Shown here in pieces: positions 25,006 through 33,301 of a stretch of DNA of 64,000 nt. This DNA is from JAIBJN01 sp963830885. Lineage in GTDB: Bacteria; Actinomycetota; Thermoleophilia; Gaiellales; Gaiellaceae. Every line of letters begins with the position of its first letter. Position 1 is the first letter of the stretch. The stretch lies in assembly GCA_963830885.1 (NCBI GenBank), contig CAWHOA010000012.1, forward strand, positions 1-64,000, given 5' to 3'. The notes under the pieces were generated by a model that did not search any database, was not told the origin of the DNA, and saw nothing but the letters and a program-made list of their open reading frames with translations. The position numbers and the translations under genes were made by a program.

Positions 25006-25904
25006 GGACGGACTACCGAAGAAGGCGCCGCGGCAGCAGGATCGGGGCGCTCTTCGGTGTCGTCGTCGGCTTCGGCCTCGTCGCGGCGATCGCCTGGGCC
25101 GCGCTCGGCTTCGGCGTGGTCGGCGGCGGTGGCTCGGCCTCGGGCGACTCGACGGGCGCGACGGACACGGCACCGCCGAAGCCGATCCTGCGCATCGTCT
25201 TTCCGGAGGGGTTCACGCGGAAAGAGATGGCGCGGCGGATCGGCGCCGTCAACGAGATCGCGCTGGAGGAGCGGGGCATCACGACGTCGCTGGTTCCGCG
25301 GGAGTACCTCACCGCCTCGGAGAACGTGCAGACGCTGCCGGCGGGGTTCAAGAACGCCGACCCGCCGAACCTCGAGGGCTTCCTCTTTCCGGCGACGTAC
25401 GACTTCACGGAGGACACGACCTCGAAGGAGCTCGTCACCGACCAGCTGGAGGCGTTCGAGCGCGCATGGTCCGAGGTGGACATGACGTACGCGCGCTCCA
25501 AGAATCTGACTCCGTACGACGTGCTCATCATCGCGTCGATGGTGGAGAAGGAGGTGCAGGTCCCGCGTGAGCGCCCGATCGTCGCCGCGGTGATCTACAA
25601 CCGGCTGCGTGAGGGGATGCCGCTCGGGATCGACGCCACCATCCGGTACGGCTACGACATCCCGCCGACCAAGGCGATCCTGCAGAGCCAGCTCGACGCC
25701 GACCACCCGTACAACTCGCGCCTGCGCGTCGGGCTGCCGCCGACGCCGATCTCGAACCCGGGCCTCGCCTCGCTCCAGGCGGCGGCGCATCCAGCCGACG
25801 TCGACTACCTCTACTTCGTGCGCAAGGCGGACTGCAAGAGCCACTTCTTCACGGCCAGCCTGCGGGAGTTCAACCAATACAGCCGCGCGGGGACACGGTG
25901 CTAG
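25002..25904 (+). CDS. mltG: endolytic murein transglycosylase
   Basis: 300 aa. Short basic cytoplasmic tail, a transmembrane helix at about 14-36, a Gly/Ser/Thr linker, then a LysM-like subdomain (RIVFPEGFTRKEMARRIGAVNEIAL) and the YceG catalytic domain (PPNLEGFLFPATYDFTEDT, the E-containing IIASMVEKEVQVPRERPIVAAVIYNRLREGMPLGIDATIRYG, PYNSRLRVGLPPTPISNPGLASLQAAAHPADVDYLYFV). The catalytic Glu is that of MVEKE. It cleaves nascent glycan strands and sets their length. GTG start overlapping ruvX. Confidence 0.93.
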   Translation: MRTDYRRRRRGSRIGALFGVVVGFGLVAAIAWAALGFGVVGGGGSASGDSTGATDTAPPKPILRIVFPEGFTRKEMARRIGAVNEIALEERGITTSLVPREYLTASENVQTLPAGFKNADPPNLEGFLFPATYDFTEDTTSKELVTDQLEAFERAWSEVDMTYARSKNLTPYDVLIIASMVEKEVQVPRERPIVAAVIYNRLREGMPLGIDATIRYGYDIPPTKAILQSQLDADHPYNSRLRVGLPPTPISNPGLASLQAAAHPADVDYLYFVRKADCKSHFFTASLREFNQYSRAGTRC

Positions 25905-26719
25905 GAGCTCTGAGCGGCACGACGACGCTCGTCGGCCTGCTCCGCCACCCGCTCAGGGACTCGCTCTCGCCACCGATGCAGAACGCCGCGTTCGCCGCGG
26001 CCGGGCTCGACTGGGCCTACGTCGCGCTCGGCGTCGAGCCCGAGCGGCTGGAGGACGCCGTCGCCGGCCTGGTCGCGCTCGGGTTCGCCGGCGCCAACGT
26101 GACCATCCCGCACAAGACCGGCGTCCTCGCTTACTGCGACGAGCTGGACGATGTCGCCGGGCGCGCGGGCTCCGTCAACACGCTCGTCATCCGCGACGGA
26201 CGCGTCCTGGGGTCGTCCACGGACGGACAGGCGGTCACCGACGCGGTCGAGGCAACGGGGGCGAGGGTGCTCGTCCTGGGTGCGGGCGGGGCCGCGCAGG
26301 CGGTGGCGACCGCGCTCGTGGACGCGGGATGCGCCTCGCTGCGCGTCGCGGCGCGGAGGCCGGAGCGGGCCCACGCGCTTGCACTGCGGTTGCGGAACCT
26401 CGCGCCGGGGCGTGCCGTCGAGGCGGACGAGTCCTGGCCACCGGCTGCCGGCGACGCCGACCTCGTCCTCAACGCCACGCCCGTGCTGGACGAAACGCTG
26501 GTGGAGCTCGGCGGCGTCCGCCAGGTCGTCGACATGGGCTACCGCCCCGCCGGAGGGGACACGGCGCTGGTCGCGGCCGCGCGCGCCGAAGGGTGCGAGC
26601 GCGTGGTCGAGGGCCTCGACGTGCTCGTCGCCCAGGGCGCCCTCTCCTTCGAGCGCTGGACCGGGCTCCCTGCTCCGAAGGAGGTTATGGAGCGCGCAGT
26701 TCGTAGTCTTCGCGCATGA
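25898..26719 (+). CDS. aroE: shikimate dehydrogenase
   Basis: 273 aa, GTG start. Reduces 3-dehydroshikimate with NADPH. Shikimate site: HPLRDSLSPPMQNAAF and VTIPHK with catalytic Lys; the usual NTDG is read as SSTDGQAV, keeping the catalytic Asp but replacing the Asn. NADP-binding GAGGAAQAVA near 128, C-terminal MERAVRSLRA. It overlaps mltG by 7 bases and aroC by 4. First of the four-gene aroE-aroC-aroKB-aroQ shikimate string. Confidence 0.93.
   Translation: MLGALSGTTTLVGLLRHPLRDSLSPPMQNAAFAAAGLDWAYVALGVEPERLEDAVAGLVALGFAGANVTIPHKTGVLAYCDELDDVAGRAGSVNTLVIRDGRVLGSSTDGQAVTDAVEATGARVLVLGAGGAAQAVATALVDAGCASLRVAARRPERAHALALRLRNLAPGRAVEADESWPPAAGDADLVLNATPVLDETLVELGGVRQVVDMGYRPAGGDTALVAAARAEGCERVVEGLDVLVAQGALSFERWTGLPAPKEVMERAVRSLRA
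26704..26709 (+). promoter_or_regulatory. -10-like TAGTCT within aroE, aroC
   Basis: TAGTCT, 6 bases before the aroC ATG at 26716, inside the last codons of aroE. It suggests an internal promoter. Confidence 0.4.
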
Positions 26720-27795
26720 CGCTGACGCTGACCACCGCCGGGGAGTCGCACGGGCCGGCGCTCGTCGCCATCGTGACGGGGCTGCCGGCGGGACTGCTGC
26801 TCGAGCGCGAGCGGATCGAGGAGGACCTGCGCCGGCGGCAGCAGGGCTACGGACGGAGCCCGCGGCAGCAGATCGAGACCGACGAGGTCGAGGTGCTCGC
26901 AGGCCTCCGGCACGGGCTTACCCTGGGGACGCCGCTCGCGCTCGTCGTCCGCAACCGCGACCACAAGAACTGGACGTGGGGGATGAGCCCCTGGCCGCCC
27001 GAGGGCGAGCCGACGGGCAAGGGCAAGGAGGCAGTGACGCTCCCGCGCCCCGGCCACGCCGACCTCGCCGGCGTGATGAAGTACGGCCACGACGACGTCA
27101 GGAACGCCCTCGAGCGTGCCAGCGCCCGCCACACGGCGGCGATCGTGGCCGCCGGGGGCGCCGCGAAAGCGCTTCTGCGGGAGATCGGCGTGGAGGTCAC
27201 GAGCAGGGTCGCCACCGAGGAGCTGGAGGCGAAGATCGACGAGGCGCGGGCCGAGCGCGACACGGTCGGCGGCATCGTCGAGGTGCGCGCGGAGGGCGTG
27301 CCGCCCGGGCTCGGCTCGTACGCGACGAAGGAAGAACGGCTCGACGCGCGGCTCGCCTGGACGCTCATGGGCACGCAGGCGGTGAAGGGCGTGGAGGTCG
27401 GCGAGGGCTTCGGGCTCGCGGAGCTCCGCGGCTCAGCCGCGCACGACGAGATCCTCCGCGACGAGCGCGGCTACCACCGCGAGACGAACCGCGCCGGCGG
27501 GATCGAGGCGGGGATCTCGAACGGCGAGGAGATCGTCGTCCGCGCGGCCATGAAGCCGCTGCCGACCCTGATGAAGCCGCTGCGCTCGGCCGACCTCGAG
27601 ACCGGCGAGCCGGCGAATGCGCTGGTCGAGCGCTCCGACGTGGCCGCGGTCGAGGCGCTGGCGGTCGTCGCCGAGGCGTGCGTTGCCTTCGAGCTCGCGC
27701 GCGCCGCGAAGGAGAAGTTCGGCGGGGACGCGATCGCTGACTTCGTCGGCGCCTGGCGCGCCTACGTGGAGCGGATCCCCTGGTCGGCGCGCTAG
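26716..27795 (+). CDS. aroC: chorismate synthase
   Basis: 359 aa FMN-dependent lyase converting EPSP to chorismate. All family signatures are present: TTAGESHGPALVAIVTGLPAGL at the N-terminus, RRQQGYGRSPRQQIETDEVEVLAG, GKGKEAVTLPRPGHADLAGVMKYGHDDVRNALERASAR (catalytic His region), and the C-terminal RSDVAAVEALAVVAEACVAFELARAAKEKFGGD. A middle insert RNRDHKNWTWGMSPWPPEGEP is typical of actinobacterial forms. Coupled to aroE by an ATGA overlap. Confidence 0.96.
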   Translation: MTLTLTTAGESHGPALVAIVTGLPAGLLLERERIEEDLRRRQQGYGRSPRQQIETDEVEVLAGLRHGLTLGTPLALVVRNRDHKNWTWGMSPWPPEGEPTGKGKEAVTLPRPGHADLAGVMKYGHDDVRNALERASARHTAAIVAAGGAAKALLREIGVEVTSRVATEELEAKIDEARAERDTVGGIVEVRAEGVPPGLGSYATKEERLDARLAWTLMGTQAVKGVEVGEGFGLAELRGSAAHDEILRDERGYHRETNRAGGIEAGISNGEEIVVRAAMKPLPTLMKPLRSADLETGEPANALVERSDVAAVEALAVVAEACVAFELARAAKEKFGGDAIADFVGAWRAYVERIPWSAR

Positions 27796-29141
27796 GCCGT
27801 CACCTGGCGCTCGCCGGCTTCATGGGAGCCGGCAAGTCGACCGTGGGAGCGCGTGTCGCCGAGCTGACCGCGCGGCCGTTCGTCGACCTCGACCGGCTGA
27901 TCGAGCGCCGGCACGGCCCGATCGGCGAGCTGTTCGAGCGCGGCGAGCCCGAGTTCCGGCAGATCGAGGAGGGGATCCTGGCCGAGGCGCTTGCCGGCCC
28001 AGACGCTGTGATCGCGCTCGGCGGCGGTACGGTGCTCTCGCCGCTCAATCGAGAGCGGCTGCGCTCCCGGGCGCTCACGGTTTTCCTCGACGTGGACGTC
28101 GAGACCGCCTGGAAGCGCGTGAGCGGGTCCGACCGCCCGCTCGCACGGCGCGAGGAGGACTTCCGCGCGCTCTACGCCACGCGCCAGGAGGTCTACGCCG
28201 AGGCCGCCGACGCCGTCGCCGGCGATGCGGACGGCGTCCTGCGGGCCGGGCTCGCGGTTGAGCTCGGCGGCCGCGTCGTCCCGACGGGGCCCGTGGAGGT
28301 CGTCGCGGACGAACGCGTCCTCGAGCTCCACGCACAGCCCGTCGACGGCTCCGTCCACCGGCTTCCGGCGGGCGAGGCGGCCAAGACTCTCGCCGTCGTC
28401 GAGCGGCTCTGGAGCGAGCTGAGGCTCGGCCGCGACGGGACGATCGTCGCCTTCGGCGGCGGCTCGACCACCGACGTGGCCGGCTTCGTCGCCGCCACCT
28501 ACCTGCGCGGGCTTCCGTGGATCGCCGTCCCGACGACGCTCACCGGCCAGGTGGACGCCGCCATCGGCGGCAAGACCGGGATCAACACGACCGGCGGCAA
28601 GAACCTCGCCGGCGCCTTCCACTTCCCGGAGCGGGTCGTGCTCGACCCGGACCTGCTTGCGACCCTCCCGGAGACCCAGCGCCGAGCAGGCATGGCCGAG
28701 GTCGTCAAGACGGGACTCCTTGCCGGCCGGCCTCTCTGGGAGCTGGACGAGGAGGCGATGATCCGCGCCTGCGCCGCCTACAAGTCCGGTGTCGTCCTCT
28801 CCGACCCCTACGAGACGGAGGGGCGGCGGGCGTGGCTCAACCTCGGGCATACGTTCGCGCACGCGCTCGAGGCCGGGTCGGACTACCGCGTCTCGCACGG
28901 CGAGGCGGTCGCGCTCGGGCTCCTCGCGGCGCTACGGCTCTCCGGGCAGCCGACCGACGCCGTCGAGGAGGTCCTGCGTCCCGAGCCGGTCGAGGCCAAC
29001 CTCGACACGGCGTGGGCGGCGCTGAAGCGCGACAAGAAGGGCGAGGGCGTCTTCGTCCTGCTCGAGGCGCCGGGGAAACCGGTCGTGACCACGGTCGCCG
29101 ACGCCGACGCCCGCGCCGCGCTCGCCGCGCTCGTCCGCTAA
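27780..29141 (+). CDS. aroKB: bifunctional shikimate kinase / 3-dehydroquinate synthase
   Basis: Residues about 10-170 are shikimate kinase (P-loop GFMGAGKST, DLDRLIERRHG, LGGGTVLSPLNRERLR, LID DRPLARREEDF). Residues about 175-453 are dehydroquinate synthase (FGGGSTTDVAGFVAATYLRGLPWIAVPTT, GGKTGINTTGGKN, AEVVKTGLL, LGHTFAHALE, SHGEAVALGLL), with a shortened NAD-binding N-terminus. The first in-frame ATG (27822) falls inside the P-loop and would delete strand 1. The frame has no ATG/GTG/TTG upstream; the CTG at 27780 with GGAG 8 bases ahead is the best start. It overlaps aroC by 16 bases. Confidence 0.9.
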   Translation: MVGALGRHLALAGFMGAGKSTVGARVAELTARPFVDLDRLIERRHGPIGELFERGEPEFRQIEEGILAEALAGPDAVIALGGGTVLSPLNRERLRSRALTVFLDVDVETAWKRVSGSDRPLARREEDFRALYATRQEVYAEAADAVAGDADGVLRAGLAVELGGRVVPTGPVEVVADERVLELHAQPVDGSVHRLPAGEAAKTLAVVERLWSELRLGRDGTIVAFGGGSTTDVAGFVAATYLRGLPWIAVPTTLTGQVDAAIGGKTGINTTGGKNLAGAFHFPERVVLDPDLLATLPETQRRAGMAEVVKTGLLAGRPLWELDEEAMIRACAAYKSGVVLSDPYETEGRRAWLNLGHTFAHALEAGSDYRVSHGEAVALGLLAALRLSGQPTDAVEEVLRPEPVEANLDTAWAALKRDKKGEGVFVLLEAPGKPVVTTVADADARAALAALVR

Positions 29142-29185
29142 CCGGCGGCCTCCCCGTCCGTCACATTCGACAAGGTGGTCTCGAC

Positions 29186-29229
29186 GAGAGCGTGGTGGCT
29201 GGAGCAGCGCCCGCCCCGCGCTCTCAGCC
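29186..29229 (+). promoter_or_regulatory. two mutually exclusive stems upstream of aroQ
   Basis: GAGAGCG (29186-29192) can pair with CGCTCTC (29219-29225), and GGCTG (29197-29201) with CAGCC (29225-29229). The stems cross, so both cannot form together. They lie upstream of the aroQ -10, so any role would be in the tail of an aroKB-derived transcript. Confidence 0.25.
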
Positions 29230-29241
29230 TGTACCCGCCAG

Positions 29242-29247
29242 TAGACT
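29242..29247 (+). promoter_or_regulatory. -10-like TAGACT, aroQ
   Basis: TAGACT, 6 bases before the GTG at 29254. Confidence 0.5.
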
Positions 29248-29253
29248 CGCCGG

Positions 29254-29683
29254 GTGCAGGTCGCCGTCCTGAACGGGGTCAACCTCGACGTCCTCGGCGA
29301 CCGCGACCCGGCTCTCTACGGCGGCCTCAGCCTCGGCGAGCTCGAGACACAGCATCTACCGCTGGGCGCGTGAGCAAGGCTTCACCGCCCGGTGCTTCCA
29401 GACGAATCACGAGGGCCAGTTCGTCGAGTGGTGCCACGACGCGCGCGGGTGGGCCGGGGGGCTGATCGTGAACCCGGGCGCCTGGTCGCACTACAGCTAT
29501 GCGATCCGTGACGCACTCGAGCTCTGCGCCGTGCCGGTCGTCGAGGTGCACCTCTCCGACATCGAGCAGCGCGAGGAGTGGCGGCGGCACTCCGTGATCT
29601 CCGACGTCGTCGCCCACCGCATCGTCGGCAAGGGGCCGGAGGGCTACAAGGACGCGCTCGCCTACTTGAAGGAGGAGACGTGA
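29254..29683 (+). CDS. aroQ: 3-dehydroquinate dehydratase type II, frameshifted
   Basis: The GTG at 29254 opens VQVAVLNGVNLDVLGDRDPALYGGLSLGELETQ and then runs to TGA. Dropping the C at 29353 continues as IYRWAREQGFTARCFQTNHEGQFVEWCHDARGWAGGLIVNPGAWSHYSYAIRDAL.. with VEVHLSDIEQREEWRRHSVIS to the end, about 142 aa as expected. The catalytic Tyr (ALYGG), Asn/His (QTNHEG, NPGAWSHYS) and Arg (EEWRRHS) are present across the two frames. Third step of the shikimate pathway; the stop overlaps the pepQ GTG. Confidence 0.9.
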
Positions 29684-30738
29684 GCGATCGGATCGCGCGT
29701 CTCCGGGCCGCCCTGCCGGCGCTGGGTGCGGGGAGCTTCCTCGTCACTCGGCCCGTCAACGTCCGCTACCTCACCGGCTTCGACAGCTCGAACGCCGCCC
29801 TCGCGGTCGGGGCCGATCGCGTCGTGCTTGCGACCGACGGCCGCTACGTGGAGTCCGCGCGCACGCTCGACGGCGTCGAGGTCGTCCAGGCCGACCGCGA
29901 TCTGCTCAGCTGGCTCGGAGCACGACTGGACGAGCTGGCCGAGGCGCCGGTCGCGTTCGAGGCCGACCACGTGACGGTCGCCGGACACGAGTCGCTGCTG
30001 GGCGGCGGCGCGGAGCTCCTGCCGACGACCGGCGTCCTCGCCGGAATTCGCGCGGTCAAGGACGAGGGCGAGCTCGGCGCGATCCGCCGCGCCGCACGCG
30101 TCACCGACAACGTGTACGAGCGGCTCGCGCAGGAGGCGATCGTCGGCCGTTCCGAGGCCGAGGTCGCGTGGTGGTTCGAGCGGGCGCTCCACGACGAGGG
30201 CGCGGATGCGCCGGCCTTCCCCGTGATCGTCGCCTCCGGGCCGAATGCCGCGCTCCCGCACCACCATCCCGGCGACCGCGAGATCGGGCCGGAGGAGACG
30301 GTCGTCGTCGATGCCGGCGCGCAGGTGGGCGGCTACTGCTCGGACTGCACACGGACGTTCGCCACGGGGCCGCTTCCGGACGAGCTCCAGCGTGCCTACG
30401 CCCTCTGCCGCTCGGCCCAGGAGAGCGCTCTCGCGGGCGTGCGTGCAGGCGCGGTCGCCTCCGAGCTGGACGGGATCGCGCGGACGGAGATCGAGGAGTC
30501 CGGCCTGGCGCCCGTCCTGCACGGCCTCGGCCACGGCGTCGGCCTCGAGGTGCACGAGGAGCCGGTGCTTCGGCCGACCTCGACCGACACGCTAACCGCA
30601 GGGAACGTGGTGACCGTCGAGCCCGGCGTCTACCTGGCCGGTCGTGGCGGCGTCAGGATCGAGGACATCGTCGTCGTGGGCGAGACAGGGGCGGAGGTCC
30701 TGTCGGCCTTCACGAAAGACCTGCTGACGCTGAGCTAG
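29680..30738 (+). CDS. pepQ: M24 family Xaa-Pro peptidase
   Basis: 352 aa from the GTG at 29680, which overlaps the aroQ stop (GTGA). N-terminal creatinase-like domain 1-125; C-terminal pita-bread metallopeptidase with all five metal ligands recognisable in VVVDAGAQVGGYCSDCTRTFA (two Asp), GLGHGVGLEVHEEP (His), NVVTVEPGVYLAGRGG (Glu) and VRIEDIVVV (Glu). It cleaves X-Pro dipeptides or N-terminal X-Pro bonds. Position next to efp is common in bacteria. Confidence 0.9.
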   Translation: MSDRIARLRAALPALGAGSFLVTRPVNVRYLTGFDSSNAALAVGADRVVLATDGRYVESARTLDGVEVVQADRDLLSWLGARLDELAEAPVAFEADHVTVAGHESLLGGGAELLPTTGVLAGIRAVKDEGELGAIRRAARVTDNVYERLAQEAIVGRSEAEVAWWFERALHDEGADAPAFPVIVASGPNAALPHHHPGDREIGPEETVVVDAGAQVGGYCSDCTRTFATGPLPDELQRAYALCRSAQESALAGVRAGAVASELDGIARTEIEESGLAPVLHGLGHGVGLEVHEEPVLRPTSTDTLTAGNVVTVEPGVYLAGRGGVRIEDIVVVGETGAEVLSAFTKDLLTLS

Positions 30739-30741
30739 AGT
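30736..30741 (+). promoter_or_regulatory. -10-like TAGAGT, efp
   Basis: TAGAGT overlaps the pepQ stop codon and ends 8 bases before the efp GTG at 30750. Confidence 0.45.
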
Positions 30742-30749
30742 TTCCCGCC

Positions 30750-31316
30750 GTGGCCGAGACGGTCTCCACGAACCAGTTCAAGAACGGCATGCACGTCGAG
30801 GTCGACGGACAGGTCTGGCGCATCGTCGAGTTCCAGCACGTGAAGCCGGGCAAGGGCGGCGCGTTCGTCCGCACGAAGCTGAAGAGCGTCGGCACCGGCG
30901 CGGTCGTCGACAAGACCTTCCGCGCCGGCGAGAAGATGCCCCGGATCCGGACGGAGACCAAGAACGTCCAGTACCTCTACGACTCGGGCGACGAGGTCGT
31001 CTTCATGGACGAGGAGACGTACGAGCAGCTCGCGCTCCCGCGCGGCGACGTCGCGGAGGAGCTCGATTTCCTGCAGCCCTCGTCCACGGTGCAGATCCTC
31101 GTCGTCGACGGGAGCCCGGCGGGCGTGCAGCTGCCCGCGTCGGTCGAGCTCGCCGTCACCGAGACCGAGCCCGGCGTGCGCGGCGACACGGTGTCGAACG
31201 TGACGAAGCCGGCGACTCTCGAGACGGGCGCGGTCGTCCAGGTCCCGCTCTTCGTCAACATCGGCGATCGCATCAAGGTCGACACCCGCGAGCGCCGCTA
31301 CATCTCGCGCGCCTGA
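30750..31316 (+). CDS. efp: translation elongation factor P
   Basis: 188 aa, GTG start (the first residues AETVSTNQFKNGMHVEVDGQVWRIVEFQHVKPGKGGAFVRTKLK match the family). Relieves ribosome stalling at polyproline. The domain I loop tip is PGKGG, so a Lys is at the modification site. Domains II and III end in GDRIKVDTRERRYISRA. The efp-accB-accC-nusB order that follows is a classic bacterial arrangement. Confidence 0.95.
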   Translation: MAETVSTNQFKNGMHVEVDGQVWRIVEFQHVKPGKGGAFVRTKLKSVGTGAVVDKTFRAGEKMPRIRTETKNVQYLYDSGDEVVFMDEETYEQLALPRGDVAEELDFLQPSSTVQILVVDGSPAGVQLPASVELAVTETEPGVRGDTVSNVTKPATLETGAVVQVPLFVNIGDRIKVDTRERRYISRA

Positions 31317-31328
31317 GGCGGGAGGACT

Positions 31329-33143
31329 GTGCCCCAGCTCGTCGACACGACGATCCGGCTTCTCTCGCAGGAGCCCCTTGCCGGCCACGTTTCCGCGGCC
31401 GGCCTCTACGAGCTCGCTGCCGAGCTGGACAAGGCGGGGTTCGCCTGTCTGGAGGTCTCCGGCGGCGGCTGCTTCGACGCGGCCGTGCGGCGCGGAGTGG
31501 AGAGCCCGTGGGAGCGGATCCGGTCGATCCGCGCGCGCTGCTCGACACCGCTCGGCATGGCTCTCCGCGGGCGGTTCCTGGTCGGCTCACGACCCGTCTC
31601 GAGCGACCTCGTGCGCGGGTTCGTCGCGAGCGCGGCCGGAAGCGGCATCGACGTCTTCCGCCTCCACGATCCCCTGAACGATCTCGCGAACCTGCGCGAG
31701 GCGGCGGATGCGATCCGAGACGCGGGCAAGGAGCTCTCCGTCGGCCTGGTGCACAGCCCGGGCCCGACCGGGGAGACCGAGGTGCTGCTGGAGCGCGCGC
31801 ACCATCTGGTCGAGCTGGGCGCGGCGCGCGTGCTCATCCACGACCCGGCCAGCTCCCTCGACCCGGCGCAGGCGCGCGAGCTGGTGGAGCGGGTCGGCGA
31901 GGCGAGCGGGCTGCCGGTCGGACTGCACTGCCAGGGAGCCGGAGGCGTCGGCCTCGCTGCCGCGATCGAGGCGGTGCGCGCCGGTGCCGAGCGGATCGCG
32001 GTCGCGCTCTATCCGATCGCGCTCTCGCTCCACCGCGTGTCGGCCGAGGCTCTGACGAAGTCGCTGGCCGGCGTCGGGCTCGACACCGGAGTCGACCTCC
32101 GAGGTCTGTGGCGCGCCTCCGAGCTGGTTGACGAGGCGCTCGGCGACGAGCCGGTGCCGCCGCTGTCTCCGCGAGTCGCCGTGCGCGCGGCCGAGTACAC
32201 GCTTCCCGCCGGCCTCGTGGCGGAGCTCGACGTGCGACTTCGTGAGCACGGCTCCGACGACCGGCTGGACGAGGTGCTCGAGGAGCTGACGCGGATCCGC
32301 CGGGAGTGCGGCTGGCCGCCGCTCGCCTCGCCGATCGGTCAGGTGATCGGCTCGCAGGCGCTCCTCCACGTCCTTTCCGCGCAGCGCTGGCGCTTCGTCG
32401 TCGACGAGCTCCGCGACCTGGTCGAGGGGCGGTACGGCACGCCTCCTGGCGAGGTCGATGCAACCGTGACGCGCGCAGTCGAGCTCCTGGGCGACGGCGT
32501 CGAGCGGGCGGAGGAGCCGGAGGAGCTCGACGTGCTACGCGAGGACGCGAGGGGGCTCGCCGCGAGCGAGGAGGAGCTTCTGCTCCTGGCCCTGTACGGC
32601 GACGACGCGGAGCCGCTGCTCCGCTCGGTTCGCTCACGTGGTCGGCGTGACGAGTCGGAGACGGCGGGCCTGGCACCCGGCGAGGCCGAGCGGTTGCGAG
32701 AGATCATCCGGGTCGTTGAGGAATCCGGCATCAGCGAGGTGACGATCGAGGAGGGCGAGATGCGCGTCACCGTCCGGCGCACGGACGAGGGCGCTGAGGG
32801 CCCGGTGCTGCCGCTGCCCGTGCCGACCGCGCCGGTGCACGAGGACCCGGACGGCCCGACGGAGCCGCCGCAGAACGACGTCATCCGGATCGAGTCGCCG
32901 ATGGTGGGCACGTTCTACCGGGCGCCGCAGCCCGACGCAGACCCGTTCGTCGAGGAGGGCGACACGGTCGAAGCGGGGCAGACGCTCTGCATCCTCGAGG
33001 CGATGAAGCTGATGAACGAGGTGAAGGCGGAGTCCGAGGGCGTCGTGCGACGTGTCTGCGTCGAGAACGCCGCGCCCGTGCAGTACGGCGACCTCCTGTT
33101 CGAGCTCGAGCCGCTGAACGGCCGGCCGCTCGACGCGCTCTGA
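31329..33143 (+). CDS. fusion: degenerate PycB-type carboxyltransferase + biotin carrier protein (AccB)
   Basis: 604 aa; the GTG has GGGAGGACT immediately ahead. Residues 1-270 follow the HMGL-like carboxyltransferase of pyruvate carboxylase/oxaloacetate decarboxylase (VDTTIR.., LEVSGGGCFDAAVRRG..PWERIR, GIDVFRLHDPLND), and 290-430 the conserved carboxylase domain. By eye the metal and catalytic residues are mostly lost: the Asp of RDAHQ is Leu11, the carbamylated Lys of IKDMAG is His171, and the HxH ligands LHTHD read LHCQG (200-202). Residues about 455-490 are an AccB N-terminal helix (LREIIRVVEESGISEVTIEEGEMRVTVRR); 517-600 are a biotinyl domain with EAMKLMNE (Lys560). Next to accC, it is probably the acyl-CoA carboxylase carrier protein with an inactive domain attached. 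Confidence 0.85.
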   Translation: MPQLVDTTIRLLSQEPLAGHVSAAGLYELAAELDKAGFACLEVSGGGCFDAAVRRGVESPWERIRSIRARCSTPLGMALRGRFLVGSRPVSSDLVRGFVASAAGSGIDVFRLHDPLNDLANLREAADAIRDAGKELSVGLVHSPGPTGETEVLLERAHHLVELGAARVLIHDPASSLDPAQARELVERVGEASGLPVGLHCQGAGGVGLAAAIEAVRAGAERIAVALYPIALSLHRVSAEALTKSLAGVGLDTGVDLRGLWRASELVDEALGDEPVPPLSPRVAVRAAEYTLPAGLVAELDVRLREHGSDDRLDEVLEELTRIRRECGWPPLASPIGQVIGSQALLHVLSAQRWRFVVDELRDLVEGRYGTPPGEVDATVTRAVELLGDGVERAEEPEELDVLREDARGLAASEEELLLLALYGDDAEPLLRSVRSRGRRDESETAGLAPGEAERLREIIRVVEESGISEVTIEEGEMRVTVRRTDEGAEGPVLPLPVPTAPVHEDPDGPTEPPQNDVIRIESPMVGTFYRAPQPDADPFVEEGDTVEAGQTLCILEAMKLMNEVKAESEGVVRRVCVENAAPVQYGDLLFELEPLNGRPLDAL

Positions 33144-33177
33144 TGGTCCTTCCCCCGCCCGTCGCCAGCACCCCGTA

Positions 33178-33260
33178 TCTACTAGGGGCACCCCTCTCCC
33201 ACCACCCGCTTTCCAGCGTACCGTCGAAATCCGCACGCGTGGCGCGCGGACATGTGCCAG
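33178..33260 (+). repeat. dispersed intergenic element, copy A
   Basis: AGGGGCACCCCT, TCCCACCACCCGCTT, AGCGTACCG and TCCGCACGCGTGGCGCGCGGA in order. The last block can fold as TCCGC(AC)GCG-TGG-CGCGCGGA. It lies between the accB fusion and the accC start. Confidence 0.8.
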
Positions 33261-33301
33261 GAGCCGCGCGGGACGGTCGCGAAAGCGAACGGCCGCCGCC
33301 G

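Noticed and set aside
33143..33301. N-terminal extension of AccC encoded in the same frame
   Set aside because: It translates the dispersed repeat, is absent from normal biotin carboxylases, and a family-like GTG start (VFRRVLIANRGE) lies at 33302.
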